A stretch of DNA of 64,000 bases from Schizophyllum amplum (taxonomy: Eukaryota; Basidiomycota; Agaricomycetes; Agaricales; Schizophyllaceae): positions 3,782,001 through 3,846,000 of the forward strand of contig VDMD01000001.1 of the NCBI GenBank assembly GCA_007026445.1, written 5' to 3'. Position numbers and translations under genes: made by a program. Positions 35,782 to 46,390 of the stretch are shown piece after piece (position 1 is the first letter of the stretch; every line of letters begins with the position of its first letter). The notes below the pieces were generated by a model. That model did no database searches. It was not told where the DNA came from and saw nothing but the letters and a program-made list of their open reading frames with translations.

Positions 35782-38700
35782 CAGTGGGGGACAGCCAAAG
35801 ACGACAAATTTGACGACCGGTGCCGGATAATTTCGGACTTTATGCCAAACGCTTCCTTTTCATGAGGCCATCACGCCAAATAAATCTCAACTTTTTCTGC
35901 CCAGTCGTTGACCCGCAAATGCCGATTCTTTTTTTGAGGGGTCCAAAATATTGGCCACCCCGTGTTTTTGGCCCTAAATTCATGAAAAAATGCTTTTTGA
36001 AGCCCTTTCGTGGGCTACTATTGCCTGGTGCACTCGACGGACCATCGGAGAGTTGCGATGTGGCACAAAATAAATTCAGGTTGACATCATGTCATGTGCG
36101 TGCAAGGCGTGTGATGCTTCACGTGACAGGTTCATTTCCTCCCAAGCGGCGACGGTCGTTGTCCAAAACACTTCTGTCCACGGGTATGGCGAGTCCGTGG
36201 GCTATCGCAGCTGAGGCAGCATCCAGAAGAGCCGAAAAAAGGAAAATCGTGAGCTGTCCAGCCAGATGGGCGAGGATCTCTCTGCTAATGATCTTGCAGA
36301 TTAGCCTCAATTCCAGCGGCGAAGAAATCAGCGACAGCGACAGCGATGCCGCAGTCGACGCTCCTGATGCCAAGGATCCAGAAACGCTGCCGTACAAGCC
36401 CCACTACTCAACCTTTGCGCTCCGACCTTGCCCTCTTGATCCTTTCGATGATATCAGCACACACGTCGGGGTCGATGAAGCTGACGAGGAGACGCAGATG
36501 AGCCGGATGAGCCGGATGATGGAGATGTCCTACGATTTTGACGATACGGACTCGCGCGACAAGGACTGGCTCCCTCCTGATATCGAGAAGGCGTTGGCTA
36601 AACGGAAGAAAGGTGCGTAGTCGGCTTTTCCTCTCCAACACAATGATTGATGTGAATGCGACGACGATAGGCCCTCGTAAAGAGCACTATCATGGTCCTG
36701 ACATGGCGCGGAAGTCAGCTAGGTCTCAACGGCGACATGCGAGGGCAAACGCAGGTCTGATCCAGACAAAGCTTGCTATCATCTCCGTCACCCCGTCGCC
36801 ATCCGGATCTGTCGCGTCCAGTCCCGCGTTGTCCGTGCCGGCATCGATCAGCCCATCCCCCATCCCTTCCTCGTCGTCCTCTCGCGCAGCCTCCCGCTCC
36901 CCTGATATCAGTCTTCGCGACTCTGGTTCGACCCCCGAACTCAATGCATCGACATCCGTGAACTTGATAGGCGTCAATGAAAGACTTCGACAGCGCAGTT
37001 CTATCCCCACGCCCTTCCCGCTCCCTCATACTCCCGCGGCGTCAACTCGAGAGACTCGTGGACGACCACGAAAACGCCTTCGTGGGCCTGCCGTCGCATC
37101 CGACGACGAGGATGCTCCCGAAGCCTCGACGTCTTCACCTCAAGTTTCTACTGAGAGTGATGAAGAAGAAGACGAGATGGATGGCTATCTTGAGGATTCG
37201 GGAGCTCCGCTGCGTCCCCGCGTCGAGATTCGCGACTGGACGGAGCTGCGCAAGCAGATCAAGGACGATCTCGCTGCGGGTGTGGGGAAGCGGCAGCTGA
37301 CTCTCGCTCAGACGAACCAGTTGCTGCTTCTGCGCAATTTCGCCACCCTGCGCATTAAGGGATATCGTCGGATGGAGGCAAGCAAGCAGGTAGCGCTTTC
37401 GTGGCACGAAGGCGAGGGCGTTCATTTCGCGCGCCAGCTCCGTGCATTGGCCCGCCATTATCAGCATTTCGAGCAGCTCCCGCCGGAGACGCGCGGCGGA
37501 GATCGAGGGCACTCTCTACTTGGCGACGAACGGGTGCAGTGTGCTTCGCGATCTTACCTCGCGAGTCTGGCATCTGGGGAAGTGACGCCGAAGGAGTTCC
37601 AGCGCGCCTTGAACGAGCGTATTCTTCCGTCGCTCGGCTACGCGCTCAAGAAACCGCTCTCACGTCGTACCGCGCGTCGATGGCTTGTGAAACTTGGCTG
37701 GAGACGAACGAAGCTTAAGAAAGGTGTCTATATGGATGGTCACGAGCGGCCCGACGTCGTAGAGTACAGGCAGAAGAATTTCTTGCCGGAGGTTGCGAAG
37801 TACGAGAGACGGATGGTTCAGTGGGACGTCGCCTCCGACGGTACAATGACGAGGCGTGAACCTACTCTCCAACCAGGCGAGAAAAGAGTGGTTCCCATCT
37901 TTCAAGACGAGAGCTGCTTTCACGCCGGCGAGTTCAAGACGAACGTCTGGTATGAGTTTCTTCAACTAAAGGTTCTGAGTTCGAGTCTAATTTGTTTGCT
38001 AGGCTACGTGTTGGAGAGCAGAAGTTGATGAAGAAGAGCCGCGGGCGTCTCATTCACGTCTCTGACTTCGTCGAGGAGGAGAACGGACGCCTCGTAGTCC
38101 GTGATGCCGATGGCAACATCGTTAAGGACGCGCGGCGCGTCATCTATCCCGGGTCCAACGGTGATCCCTGGTGGGATCACGTCCAGCTGCTCAAGCAGGT
38201 AGACGATGCGATGGATATCTTCGAGGAGGCGCATCCGAACTGCCAAGCATTGTTCTTCTTCGATCAGTCCTCCGCGCACGCGTCTCTCGGCACCGATGCG
38301 CTCCGCGCGTTCGACATGAACAAGTCAAATGGTGGGAAGCAGAGAAAGCAGAAAGACACCGTCATACCCATGAACAATCCCACCGTCGAGCACCGCGGCA
38401 AGGTGCAGAAGATGACGACATCGAACGGCGACGCGAAGGGCCTGAAGCAGACACTCGAGGAGCGCGGGTTCGATGTTAGCAAGTTTGCACGCGCTAAGTG
38501 CTCGCCGGTCTGCCCGTGGGAGAACGACAGCTGCTGCATGGCCCGGGCCCTCAGCAAGCAGGACGACTTCCGTTTACAGGAATCGCTGCTGGAGCAGAAG
38601 ATCAAAGAGCGCGGTCACATCTGCTTGTTCCTGCCGAAATTCCACTGCGAGCTCAATCCTATTGAGATGGTGCGTGCTACAGATCAGTTTCATGGTATCT

Positions 38701-39292
38701 TTTTCTAAGCATCGTTTGACAGTATTGGGGATGGTGCAAGTACCGTTACCGCGAGGTCTACAAGGATAAGTTCGAGGATGCTAAGCGGGTCGCATTTGAG
38801 TGTCTGAATGCCTGCCCGCCCGAGGTCATCCGACGATTTTTCAATCGCTCGTGGAGATTCATGGACGCTTATCGGAACAGAAATGTGACGGGCAGGGCCG
38901 CGGAGTACATGGTTCGCAAGTACAAGTCTCACCGTTCAGTTCCCCAGGGTGCTATGATGTCTGTCTCTGCTATAGTGAACCAGTAGCGTATTTTTGGACA
39001 TAGAGGGCAGAATTCGTGGTCCAGGAACACACTTTGAAGGTCTACGATGCACGACGGCGGGTATATGGGCTCTCAGACGTCGCCCCTCGTCCCCCGCGGC
39101 GCTTCGGCACTTGCCGAACATCACTGAAATCGGCCGAAATATTGGCCACCCCCTAAAAGTGGTCCTAAATTCACGAAAAAATGGTTTTTGGACGTTTTCA
39201 GCCCTTCCGAGTCTGATTCTGGACTCAGATTTACGTCGGAATAACTCCGAAACACCCTAATCTACTTTGTCGTCTTTGGCTGTCCCCCACTG
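35782..39292. mobile_element. Complete DDE transposon (TA target, Tc1/mariner-like ends)
   Basis: The element has perfect 27-bp terminal inverted repeats starting CAGTGGGGGACAGCCAAAGA (35782-35808 and 39266-39292) and is flanked on both sides by TA (35780-35781 and 39293-39294). It contains one plus-strand transposase gene and sits inside a Crypton recombinase gene. Subterminal blocks 35946-35999 and 39137-39190 (AAATATTGGCCACCCC, then CCTAAATTCA, GAAAAAATG) repeat in the same orientation, not inverted. CAGT ends with TA duplication fit the Tc1/mariner group in the broad sense. Perfect TIRs plus an open transposase suggest a young insertion. Confidence 0.92.
36186..38986 (+). CDS. DDE transposase of the nested element
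   Basis: Five exons (36186-36248, 36300-36612, 36671-37949, 38003-38669, 38723-38986) add up to 861 residues in one open frame. The N-terminal third is acidic and low-complexity (SGEEISDSDSDAAVD). A helical DNA-binding-like part follows (LRNFATLRIKGYRRMEASKQ, LKKPLSRRTARRWLVKLGW). The catalytic core shows VPIFQDESCF (first Asp), ALFFFDQSSAH (second Asp) and LPKFHCELNPIEMYWGWCK (final Glu, with the NPIE motif seen in mariner/pogo relatives). A GKRVVP-like strand precedes the first Asp. The enzyme would act in the nucleus, cutting at the TIRs. All junctions are GT..AG and in phase, so the gene looks functional. It resembles a multicopy basidiomycete DDE endonuclease family that I know from memory only. 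Confidence 0.88.
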
Positions 39293-40453
39293 TATCCCCC
39301 GCTTGAAGCTGACAGAGCTCGAAGTTCCTGAAATGACGGGTGAGTCTTCCACGATTTCATACATGTATCCGCTAGCTTACCGTGTCCACATCGTGAATGC
39401 GGAGGACATGAAAGCACGCATCATAACGTGCTTCATCAGCTCGTACATGCTCCCACTGTCCTCGACTGTGTCTGGATCGTTGACGAGGTACGACGGCCAT
39501 TGCTCTTCAGATCGACGCATGATGACGGTCAGATCCTCTAGAGTCATGGCCTCGGCGTGATTCCGCGTCGCTGATGCGCCCTTCGCGTTATCTCGGTTCT
39601 TGATCATGGTAATGAACGCTTTGACGTGGGATGCACGCGCTGGACAACCCAAAACCTCCTTCGAACCGGAGTTGTACTTGTATTCTCCTGCGTACTTCGT
39701 CCCGTCGCTGCGTTAATTTCTGTTGTCAATTCGTATTACTGTATTGATATACTGCGAAACTCACAGGTTGTCGTAGTATCGACAGAAAGCAGCAGCAATG
39801 GACTCAGCCGTCTGGTGGCGGCACCCCTCGTCAATGCACTTCTTGGTAAGAAACAGTTCAATGGCTCTTGAGGATAGTCTGAGAGGCAAGATCAGCATCG
39901 ATGGACAGCATGCAGCCCAAGAACACGCACTCGTTCGGCGGGCCCTCCAGGGCACCGTCCAGTCGATCAACATCAAGCCCCTCCGTGTCCATCTCGCCTG
40001 CTCTGATCTTCTTCACCAACGCCTTCAGAAATGCGCGTGCACGGACGATTTGTCCATCGTACTGGCCGGTCGTTCTTGCAGCACCTCCGTGCTTGCCCTT
40101 TGTCTCCTCGCGCGCAGCGTTCAACTCGCTGATGGAGATGCCAATGCCGCCGTCGTCCTCCGCCGTTTTCTTTTTCGGCTTCCCTTTCCGTGTGCCTTTG
40201 GAGGTGGACACCTTGCCTCTCGTGCTGTTGTTGGACTTTGGCATGATCGGTAGGGAGGGGAAGCAAGATAATGGTTGGGCAAGACGACGACGGCCTTGAT
40301 CAACGTGCGCGCCACAGGTGTCTCGGACGGCCGGCATTTACGAAATTGCCAAATAGAGCAATACATTTCGATACAGTACGTTGCCACAATGGCCCACAAG
40401 CTTCGCGCCCTTTGACGACTCATTACACACAAGATAAGAATACAAGAGGTAAA

Positions 40454-42324
40454 TTACTCGGAATCCGAGATCTCGATTATACAGCCTGCGATAGTTGGAT
40501 CTACAACATCATCTCCCTCCTCGTCCGTCAAATCGATGACCGAGGCCGTGGGTAGGTGGCTGGGCACCGACTCGAGAAACTGCCCAAACATGAACTGATT
40601 ATACGGCCTGCCATAAGAAATAAACCGTACCTCAATATAGCCGCTATGCTTGCTTGCATCACGAGCCCGTTGGACCTTCCATGCGAGACCGGACTCGATG
40701 TTGTATAGCAAGTCCATGTGGTACGAAAGCCCTTCATCGACGATGGGCAGCGGTATCTTGAACGTGACAAGGCAGGGCAGCGAAGGTACAGGATCTTCTA
40801 TTGACTGCCGGAAAATGGAGTGGACGGCGTCGATGAGGCTCCGTGTGTCGACCTGCACCAGGACAAGGGGGACGCTACCGCTGTCCTTGCACTTTGTTAT
40901 GCCGCAGATGACGCGCTGACGAGATTCCACGGGCACGATTGGCATCCTGGTCTCATCTGGCTGAAAAAGATTGAGCATCGAAAGGGCTAGCCACATTCGT
41001 CAAGAAGACTTACCATCAACAGCTGCTGGACGACGATCCCCTGATACAAGCACGCGAGAGACTTGGCATACAGCTTCGGAAATGTACGTAAACCTAGTCG
41101 AAGACGAGATGTTAGAACTATGCAAGGGAGTGAAGGCCGTCGACGCTCAAAGGACGGCACAGCGGAGTCGGAGGAGTTGAGGGGTGGCGCATAGTACGCC
41201 CATACCACCTCCTTCTTTGGAAAATCCATCGGCACGGACACATGTCGAGCCGCCGCCGAGCAAGCAGGACTCAGTTGATGTGACCGGTTCTGATGCAACT
41301 CCTTGATCAACGTCTGTCGCCACGGTTGCACGTTGGCCTCGAAGTTGGCCTTGCCCATGCGGATAACAGCGAGCAGCTGTTCACCGAGATCCGTCCTTGC
41401 AAGACCGAGCGCTATGCCGTCGCCGACACCCGCAAGACCATCCTAGATGTAAGTCAGCTACTGAAGATGCTAGAGGAGGCCTTGCTTACATCATAGTCCC
41501 CACCGCAGACAAGCGCAAAGACAAGCCAGCCCGATGCCTTCACTCCGATCTTCATCTCAATCTCCCGCGCCGAATACAGTTGAACATGTGATGGCAGTCC
41601 GGGGACAGCCCTAATCATGAGTTAGAGAACGACAATGTAGCTTTGGCCACAAACGTACCTGCGTATGACATGGGTCGCGCCAAATGGCCAAACATCGGAG
41701 TCTGCCGACCAGACAATGTCGAGATGACCCTTGCGCTGGAGCATGCACATCTCCGCCTCGGCGTCGCCTCTCGCCTACCATTGCATGTCAGACAAAGCTT
41801 CGTCGTGCTCGAGGGCATGCACATACCTGGTAGGACTGATACCCAAATTCACCGATCAATTCCTTGCATGCTGGGGCTAACCAGTGCTCGTGGGCGATAA
41901 CACGGGTGCCGCGCTTGATGGCGGGCTTGTCCTGCCCATCCCAGATGAAGGCGAGGTTGACGGGGAGACACAGTGAGCGCGCGAGAAAGTGGTAGAGAGC
42001 GGCAAGGTCGGGGTTTGTTGCCCATTGGGAAGACGAGCCCGAAGAATGAACTGCAGCCCGAACAGCGTACAGAAACCCTCTGCATATTCATGAGTTCATG
42101 AAACTAGAGAGTACAAGAGACAGGACGTACAGAGCGTCGACTCCGATAGTCAAATCATGATGTCTGGAAGGACGACCAAGTCGACCTTCGCGGACGCACA
42201 ACTCCGTATAGCTCTTCGAGATTTCCGCAGGCTTCACAATCTATGCACTAGTCAGCTCGTTTATGGGACAGCCTGAACGGCAAGCCTGATCGACACGCAC
42301 CGGCCACAGCTTCCTGATGCCCAT
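40454..42324 (-). CDS. XPG/Rad2-type nuclease (GEN1-like PIN-domain protein)
   Basis: The start MGIRKLWP splices over a 58-nt intron to IVKPAEISKSYTELCVREG and HDLTIGVDA, giving the N-terminal XPG region. Then come LAALYHFLARSLCLPVNLAF, IWDGQDKPAIKRG, and the XPG-I block ARGDAEAEMCMLQRKG plus IVWSADSDVWPFGA, which supply the conserved acidic metal ligands. VFALVCGGDYD followed by DGLAGVGDGIALGLA matches the helix-hairpin-type segment after the nuclease core. The C-terminal half (AYYAPPLNSSDSAVPSF; TRSLIDAVHSIFRQSIED) is divergent and ends in an acidic tail with VIDLTDEEGDDV, possibly a SUMO-interacting motif. Family members cut branched DNA such as flaps or Holliday junctions; this one's substrate is unproven. 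Many agaricomycetes carry numerous copies annotated as PIN domain-like. It starts about 2 kb from the broken Crypton gene, same strand. Confidence 0.75.
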
Positions 42325-42528
42325 TGGATTGTTGGTGAGGGGAATCGAGAAGGGGTGTAAATAGGAGATGCTCCGAATCGAGACAATTTATATTCAGCCT
42401 TCCGCTTCCTAATAGGGAATATGTACGCGATCACCTGTCGCCCTCGAATCGGAATTTGGGTGTTCCACTGTGAGACAAAGAAGGGCAGGCTATGGCCAGA
42501 TCGGAAGGCGAAGTCAGCAGAATGTCTG

Positions 42529-44360
42529 CTATGCGCGTGTTGGTGCGGATTTGCCTAGGGCGGCGATGAGCAAGCGCCAAGCACGGCTCCTTGCGGAAGC
42601 ACAATGAGGGAGGTTTCCACCGCCACCACCACCGCCGAGAGCATGGCAGGCGACGTAGACCAGCTGTGGCCCTCGCGCTGCTCGCCCGTTCCCCTCCGAG
42701 TGAACGCTGTGAAGCTGGCCACTGCACGGCTCCCGCCCGCGCCTGCACCCGCTAGTCGCGGACAAGAAGCGCTCCCGTGCCCGTGCCGCTGTCGAAAAGA
42801 ATACGCCTTCTATGCGTGGTTTGCGCCATGTCGTCGCAAATGCGGTGGACGGCGCAGGCTGGCTGCGGGCCCTGCACTCCTTCCTGATGTTGTCCGCGGT
42901 GATCGCGTTGCAGGTGAGAACGTCCATGAGCGCCTCGCTCGCGTTGTACACGCGCTCCACGCTGAACGACGCCGAGCCGTTGCTGCCCGTATTCGTGAGA
43001 GGGCTGAGAAGGGGCGGCTTCGAGACTGGCGCCGTGCCGATGCCGGACTGCGGGAAGAAGGGCCAAGTTGGTGGTGAGGCAGCTGTTGTCGGCGCTCGTG
43101 GCTGACTCGCGCGCGGTGTTGATCGCGACGACAGCCCTGTAGAGCGTTGTCGGTCGGGTATCCGGATAGCTAGAGGCTGCGAAACGTAAGCAATGCACAC
43201 AGACGAGGGTTGGTAAAACTTACGCCTCGCGATTGGCCAGCTCGTCACCACCGGCGTGGCCCTGCTCCCGACCGTAGTACGCGATGTGGTCGTCGCATTG
43301 TATGAAGTTTGAACAACATCGCGCTTTTGATCAGCACCGAGTCCTCCGTCATCCTCTGCATGCGCGCGTAGTGGTGAACTGATACTGTTCCCAGCATATG
43401 TGCGCGCAGCCACCGTCAATCCTGATTCCTCGCCACCCCCTCGCTCCCGCCTTACTGTCCTACACACCCGAACGCGGCCATCCGCTCAGCCCAACACAGC
43501 GTCGGTCCGCCAGGGACAGCGCACCCTCCATGTCGTACAGATGCCGCATCATTGACAGATTGACGGGTGCGGACGCCAACGACGGCAGCGAGAGGCCATA
43601 GAGGCTCGCCACCGCCAGCGCAGCCCACCAGCCGGCAGTGGCTACGGCAACGACCTGCCGAGTCCACCAATCTTCTCTGCGTGTCGGCACCAGCCATTGG
43701 TCCAAACGGACATCGCCCCAAGCAGCTGCAGTTGTACGCCCTCGTCTGTACACACCCACGTCGCTCGTCAACGAAAAAGCGCTCCCGCGCCCGTGCTGCT
43801 GTTGACAAGAACGCAGTGTCCCCGCGTTCGTTCGTTCGCAGTGCCCTATCATCGTGAGGTTCGACGGCGTGGCACTGGCTCCTGCTTCCGCGGAGGACGA
43901 GTGAGCGCGGGTTTTTGGCATGACGGCAGTGCGCGGGGAGGGTGTGACGAGGCCGGAAAACACAATAGGTGGATCATTCTGCAACACGGTGTCAGCCCTA
44001 TGTACAGCAAGTCTGTCGGGCGAAACTTACCTGAGGATAGAGGGTTGCGAAGTCCCATCTGCAATGCTTCCCCACCCGTCGCCGCAGGCGTTCGTCGGAT
44101 ACTTCTGGCCAACTTCAACTCCAGATTGCGATTATTTCGACGTCGCGTTGCGCGGCGAAAGTGGTCCTTTCCTCCAGGCGCCATCGCCTCTGCCGCATGC
44201 CAACGAAAAGGGAGTGTTCGGGGCTCGTTTGCTCTTCGGACGACCATGGTCCACGTCGCTCGAGTGAAATATTTCCGTGGTAGGTGGGGGCACTCTGCGT
44301 GCACAGTGAGGCAGGAGGCAGGGACCGCGACGTGTCCCGCCGGTGTTCACGCGTGCTGTC
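42529..44360 (-). CDS. Possible spliced gene, unknown product
   Basis: Minus-strand frames can be chained over GT..AG intervals. A Cys-containing stretch YPTNACGDGWGSIADG leads over an intron (ending near 43982) to NDPPIVFSGLVTPSPRTAVM. A hydrophobic, membrane-like segment follows (VVAVATAGWWAALAVASLYG). Another frame (42529-43467) has TNTGSNGSASFSVERVYNAS and ALMDVLTCNAITADNIRKEC. I recognise no family, and the two parts may be separate genes or remnants. A related 40-bp text occurs at about 42760-42800 and 43765-43810. GC-rich composition makes chance open frames likely. Confidence 0.25.
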
Positions 44361-44498
44361 GGTGAAGAACAACGAGCCTGTGCTCAAGTTAGCGGAACGT
44401 TATACTCAAACAAAAGGATTACAGTCAACGCACAAAGTCTCCATAGTCTATGCGAGGTATAGAGTAGCGTCATTGTACCGCAGTATCGTTGAGCTACG

Positions 44499-44672
44499 CA
44501 AGTCTAACCGTTGGAATCTTCTTGTTGGTCAGGATAGCTGCACGGCGCGTCAGCGTCAGATCAACGGTAAATGTTGAGGCGAACTCGCCGGAACGAACGC
44601 GTGTGATCTCGTACCACAGCGTGTCCTGCTGATAGTAGCTCAACATGTACTTGTTCTTCAATTCGGGCATGA
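44499..44672 (-). CDS. Short ORF, probable exon or gene fragment
   Basis: A 57-residue frame beginning MPELKNKYMLSYYQQDTLWY and ending in LTNKKIPTVRLA. It is not low-complexity and looks protein-like. An AG lies just upstream, and a separate frame (PKLNLINVTFGKGRKS, near 44780-44830) could be an earlier exon. No family is recognised; it may be the remnant of a decayed gene. Confidence 0.3.
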
Positions 44673-45018
44673 CTGCTGGTTGTGCTGTTCAAATCAGCGA
44701 CCGGGGAGGGGGGTGGACAGGTGAGGGACGCAGCAGCTGGACAGTGGAAGACGCGTCACAGATTTCCGGCCTTTGCCGAAAGTCACGTTGATCAAGTTCA
44801 ACTTCGGATGCCGTGCTTTGGGAAGGTACAGCTCCAGTACGGTAGTAGCTGCCCTTCCATAAATATAGTATATAAGAGAGTACAGTCTCTACTTGCTTCT
44901 GTAGTATATATGTCAATCGTCAGCTATATGGTCCGCTCCTTAGTACTTCATAGCTTGTTTCGTAGGTCTGCTTGTCGCACATAAGCGCCATAAGCCTCGA
45001 TAAGCTTCTTATCTCGCC

Positions 45019-45060
45019 CAATTTACGCTCAATTTACGCTCAATTTACGATCAATTTACA
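45019..45060. repeat. Four tandem copies of an 11-bp unit
   Basis: CAATTTACGCT repeats four times, the last two units slightly changed (CAATTTACGAT, CAATTTACA). The surrounding 44.7-46.4 kb holds no convincing gene. Confidence 0.9.
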
Positions 45061-46390
45061 GAGCCTCGTGTAGAGGCGGATAGCCCTGCACCGTCGGCGC
45101 GGTAGCTTGGTTTTGATCGGACCGTGCAGCGCGTCTTCCGAGAAGCGACTTCGATCAGTCAATGTGCCGGAGCTGCGAACCGTTTGTTCTCTCATATGCA
45201 GTAAATTCTAGACTACAACATACTCCCTCAAGGATTCAGAGATTTGCGCGCGATACAGCCGTCCAGTGTGCTTTGCCTTCAGCCACCAATCGATAGCAAG
45301 CGTGAAGTATATAAGACAAATATCTTTAGCTGCAGCAGCTCTGCGGGGCTCAGTGGCGCCAATCAGGGTCCAGGAGTAGCTATGTCAACATGTCAATGAG
45401 TCACAGGGTGGCGAATACGATACTCAGCGGTCGCAGCGTGCGCCCCGACTCGGAGTCGTATACCGTTCCGCGTGGTTAGACGCACAATAAAAGGTCTTTA
45501 CTACTGCATGTTTGTCTCTTCGCAATGTATGCTACTACCTTGATGCATGCATCAATAGACAGGGGACCGGTAAGGACATCAGCTGCGCTCGGCTGGGCTC
45601 AGCGCAGCGGGGTCGGCCCGCCGAACGTTGACGTCACGTGTGAAGGCCGCTCGCGCGGTCAAACCTTTCCGTTGCCGTCCTCCTCAAGGGCGAGTACTGT
45701 ACAGCATATCAGGCATTGGCAAGTCCCGCAGGACACCCCGAGATGACTGAACGACGCGCGGCGCATCGTATTGTTCAACAAGCCAACGGCAACTGCCGAG
45801 GAGCCTCCGCGAAGGGTTTTTCTCGCCGCCATGTGTCCTTGGCTTACAGTCTGATCTCGAGACTGTGCTTCTACCATCCTGCTAACGACGGAGAAAGTCA
45901 GGCAAGGCGCACCTTGCAAAGTCCGATTCAGATACGACGACGCGACCTGCGGCGGGGGTCCGGCCGTAACGTGGTTGAGTTATTGATCCCCGATCATTCG
46001 GAGGGCCGGAACCCTGCCCGGACCCTGCGGCAGAAGCCCGCGCCTCCATCGTCCTGGGTCCCAGTGCAATTTCCGCGTCGACCACGCCTACTGCTCCCTG
46101 ATACCGCCAGAGCCCGGATTTACTCGATTTACAGGCACGACTGTAAATTGAGGGAAATAGAGCGACTTAGTAGATGATCGTCAGAGAAACCTTCGTCCGT
46201 TGTTTGTTCATCTTTATTCTGTTGGTGATGTTGCGGATTGCCTGGTCCGACAATCGCCCAGCCTACAGGGAAACCTTTGTATTGCGAGGAATGGTCATAA
46301 AATCATCGATAGGCCTTGAATATATGCTCGCATGCTAATTTACACGTTCGACGTGATATTTCCAAGAAATTAGTACGCTAGGAAACCACA
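45061..46390. other. Intergenic, no gene seen
   Basis: Only compositional frames are present. CGATTTACAGGCACGACTGTAAATTGAG near 46117-46151 contains an imperfect palindrome using the same ATTTAC word as the 11-bp repeat. The last 80 bp before 46390 is the shared 3' flank of F-box copy B. Confidence 0.45.

Larger units (their letters stand above)
34124..40244 (-). pseudogene. Crypton-type tyrosine recombinase gene, interrupted
   Basis: The 5' part (39295-40244) starts MPKSNNSTRGK. It carries RARAFLKALVKKIRAGEMD, GCRHQTAESIAAAFCRYYDN, MTLEDLTVIMRRSEEQWP and MMRAFMSSAFTMWTR, splicing to NFELCQLQ. The 3' part (34124-35779) resumes at GAPYHTPFVEVKLENRKGWQ, then YTTHSFRRGGAQ (catalytic His and Arg), RWWGGWAEGEN, and TLMKYLLDSL with the presumed nucleophile Tyr. 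It ends in a GCR1_C-like tail (GVPALGIPPLKDW, RRTITALLDRIRA). Cryptons integrate with a tyrosine recombinase and lack terminal inverted repeats. Here a 3.5-kb DNA transposon splits the catalytic region. Independently, near 35354 a one-base loss turns the frame after GGAQ into a stop, and the frames on the two sides of the insertion also differ by one. The gene is therefore broken. Confidence 0.8.

Noticed and set aside
45019..45060. CRISPR-like array
   Set aside because: Direct 11-bp units without spacers in a eukaryotic genome; a plain tandem repeat.
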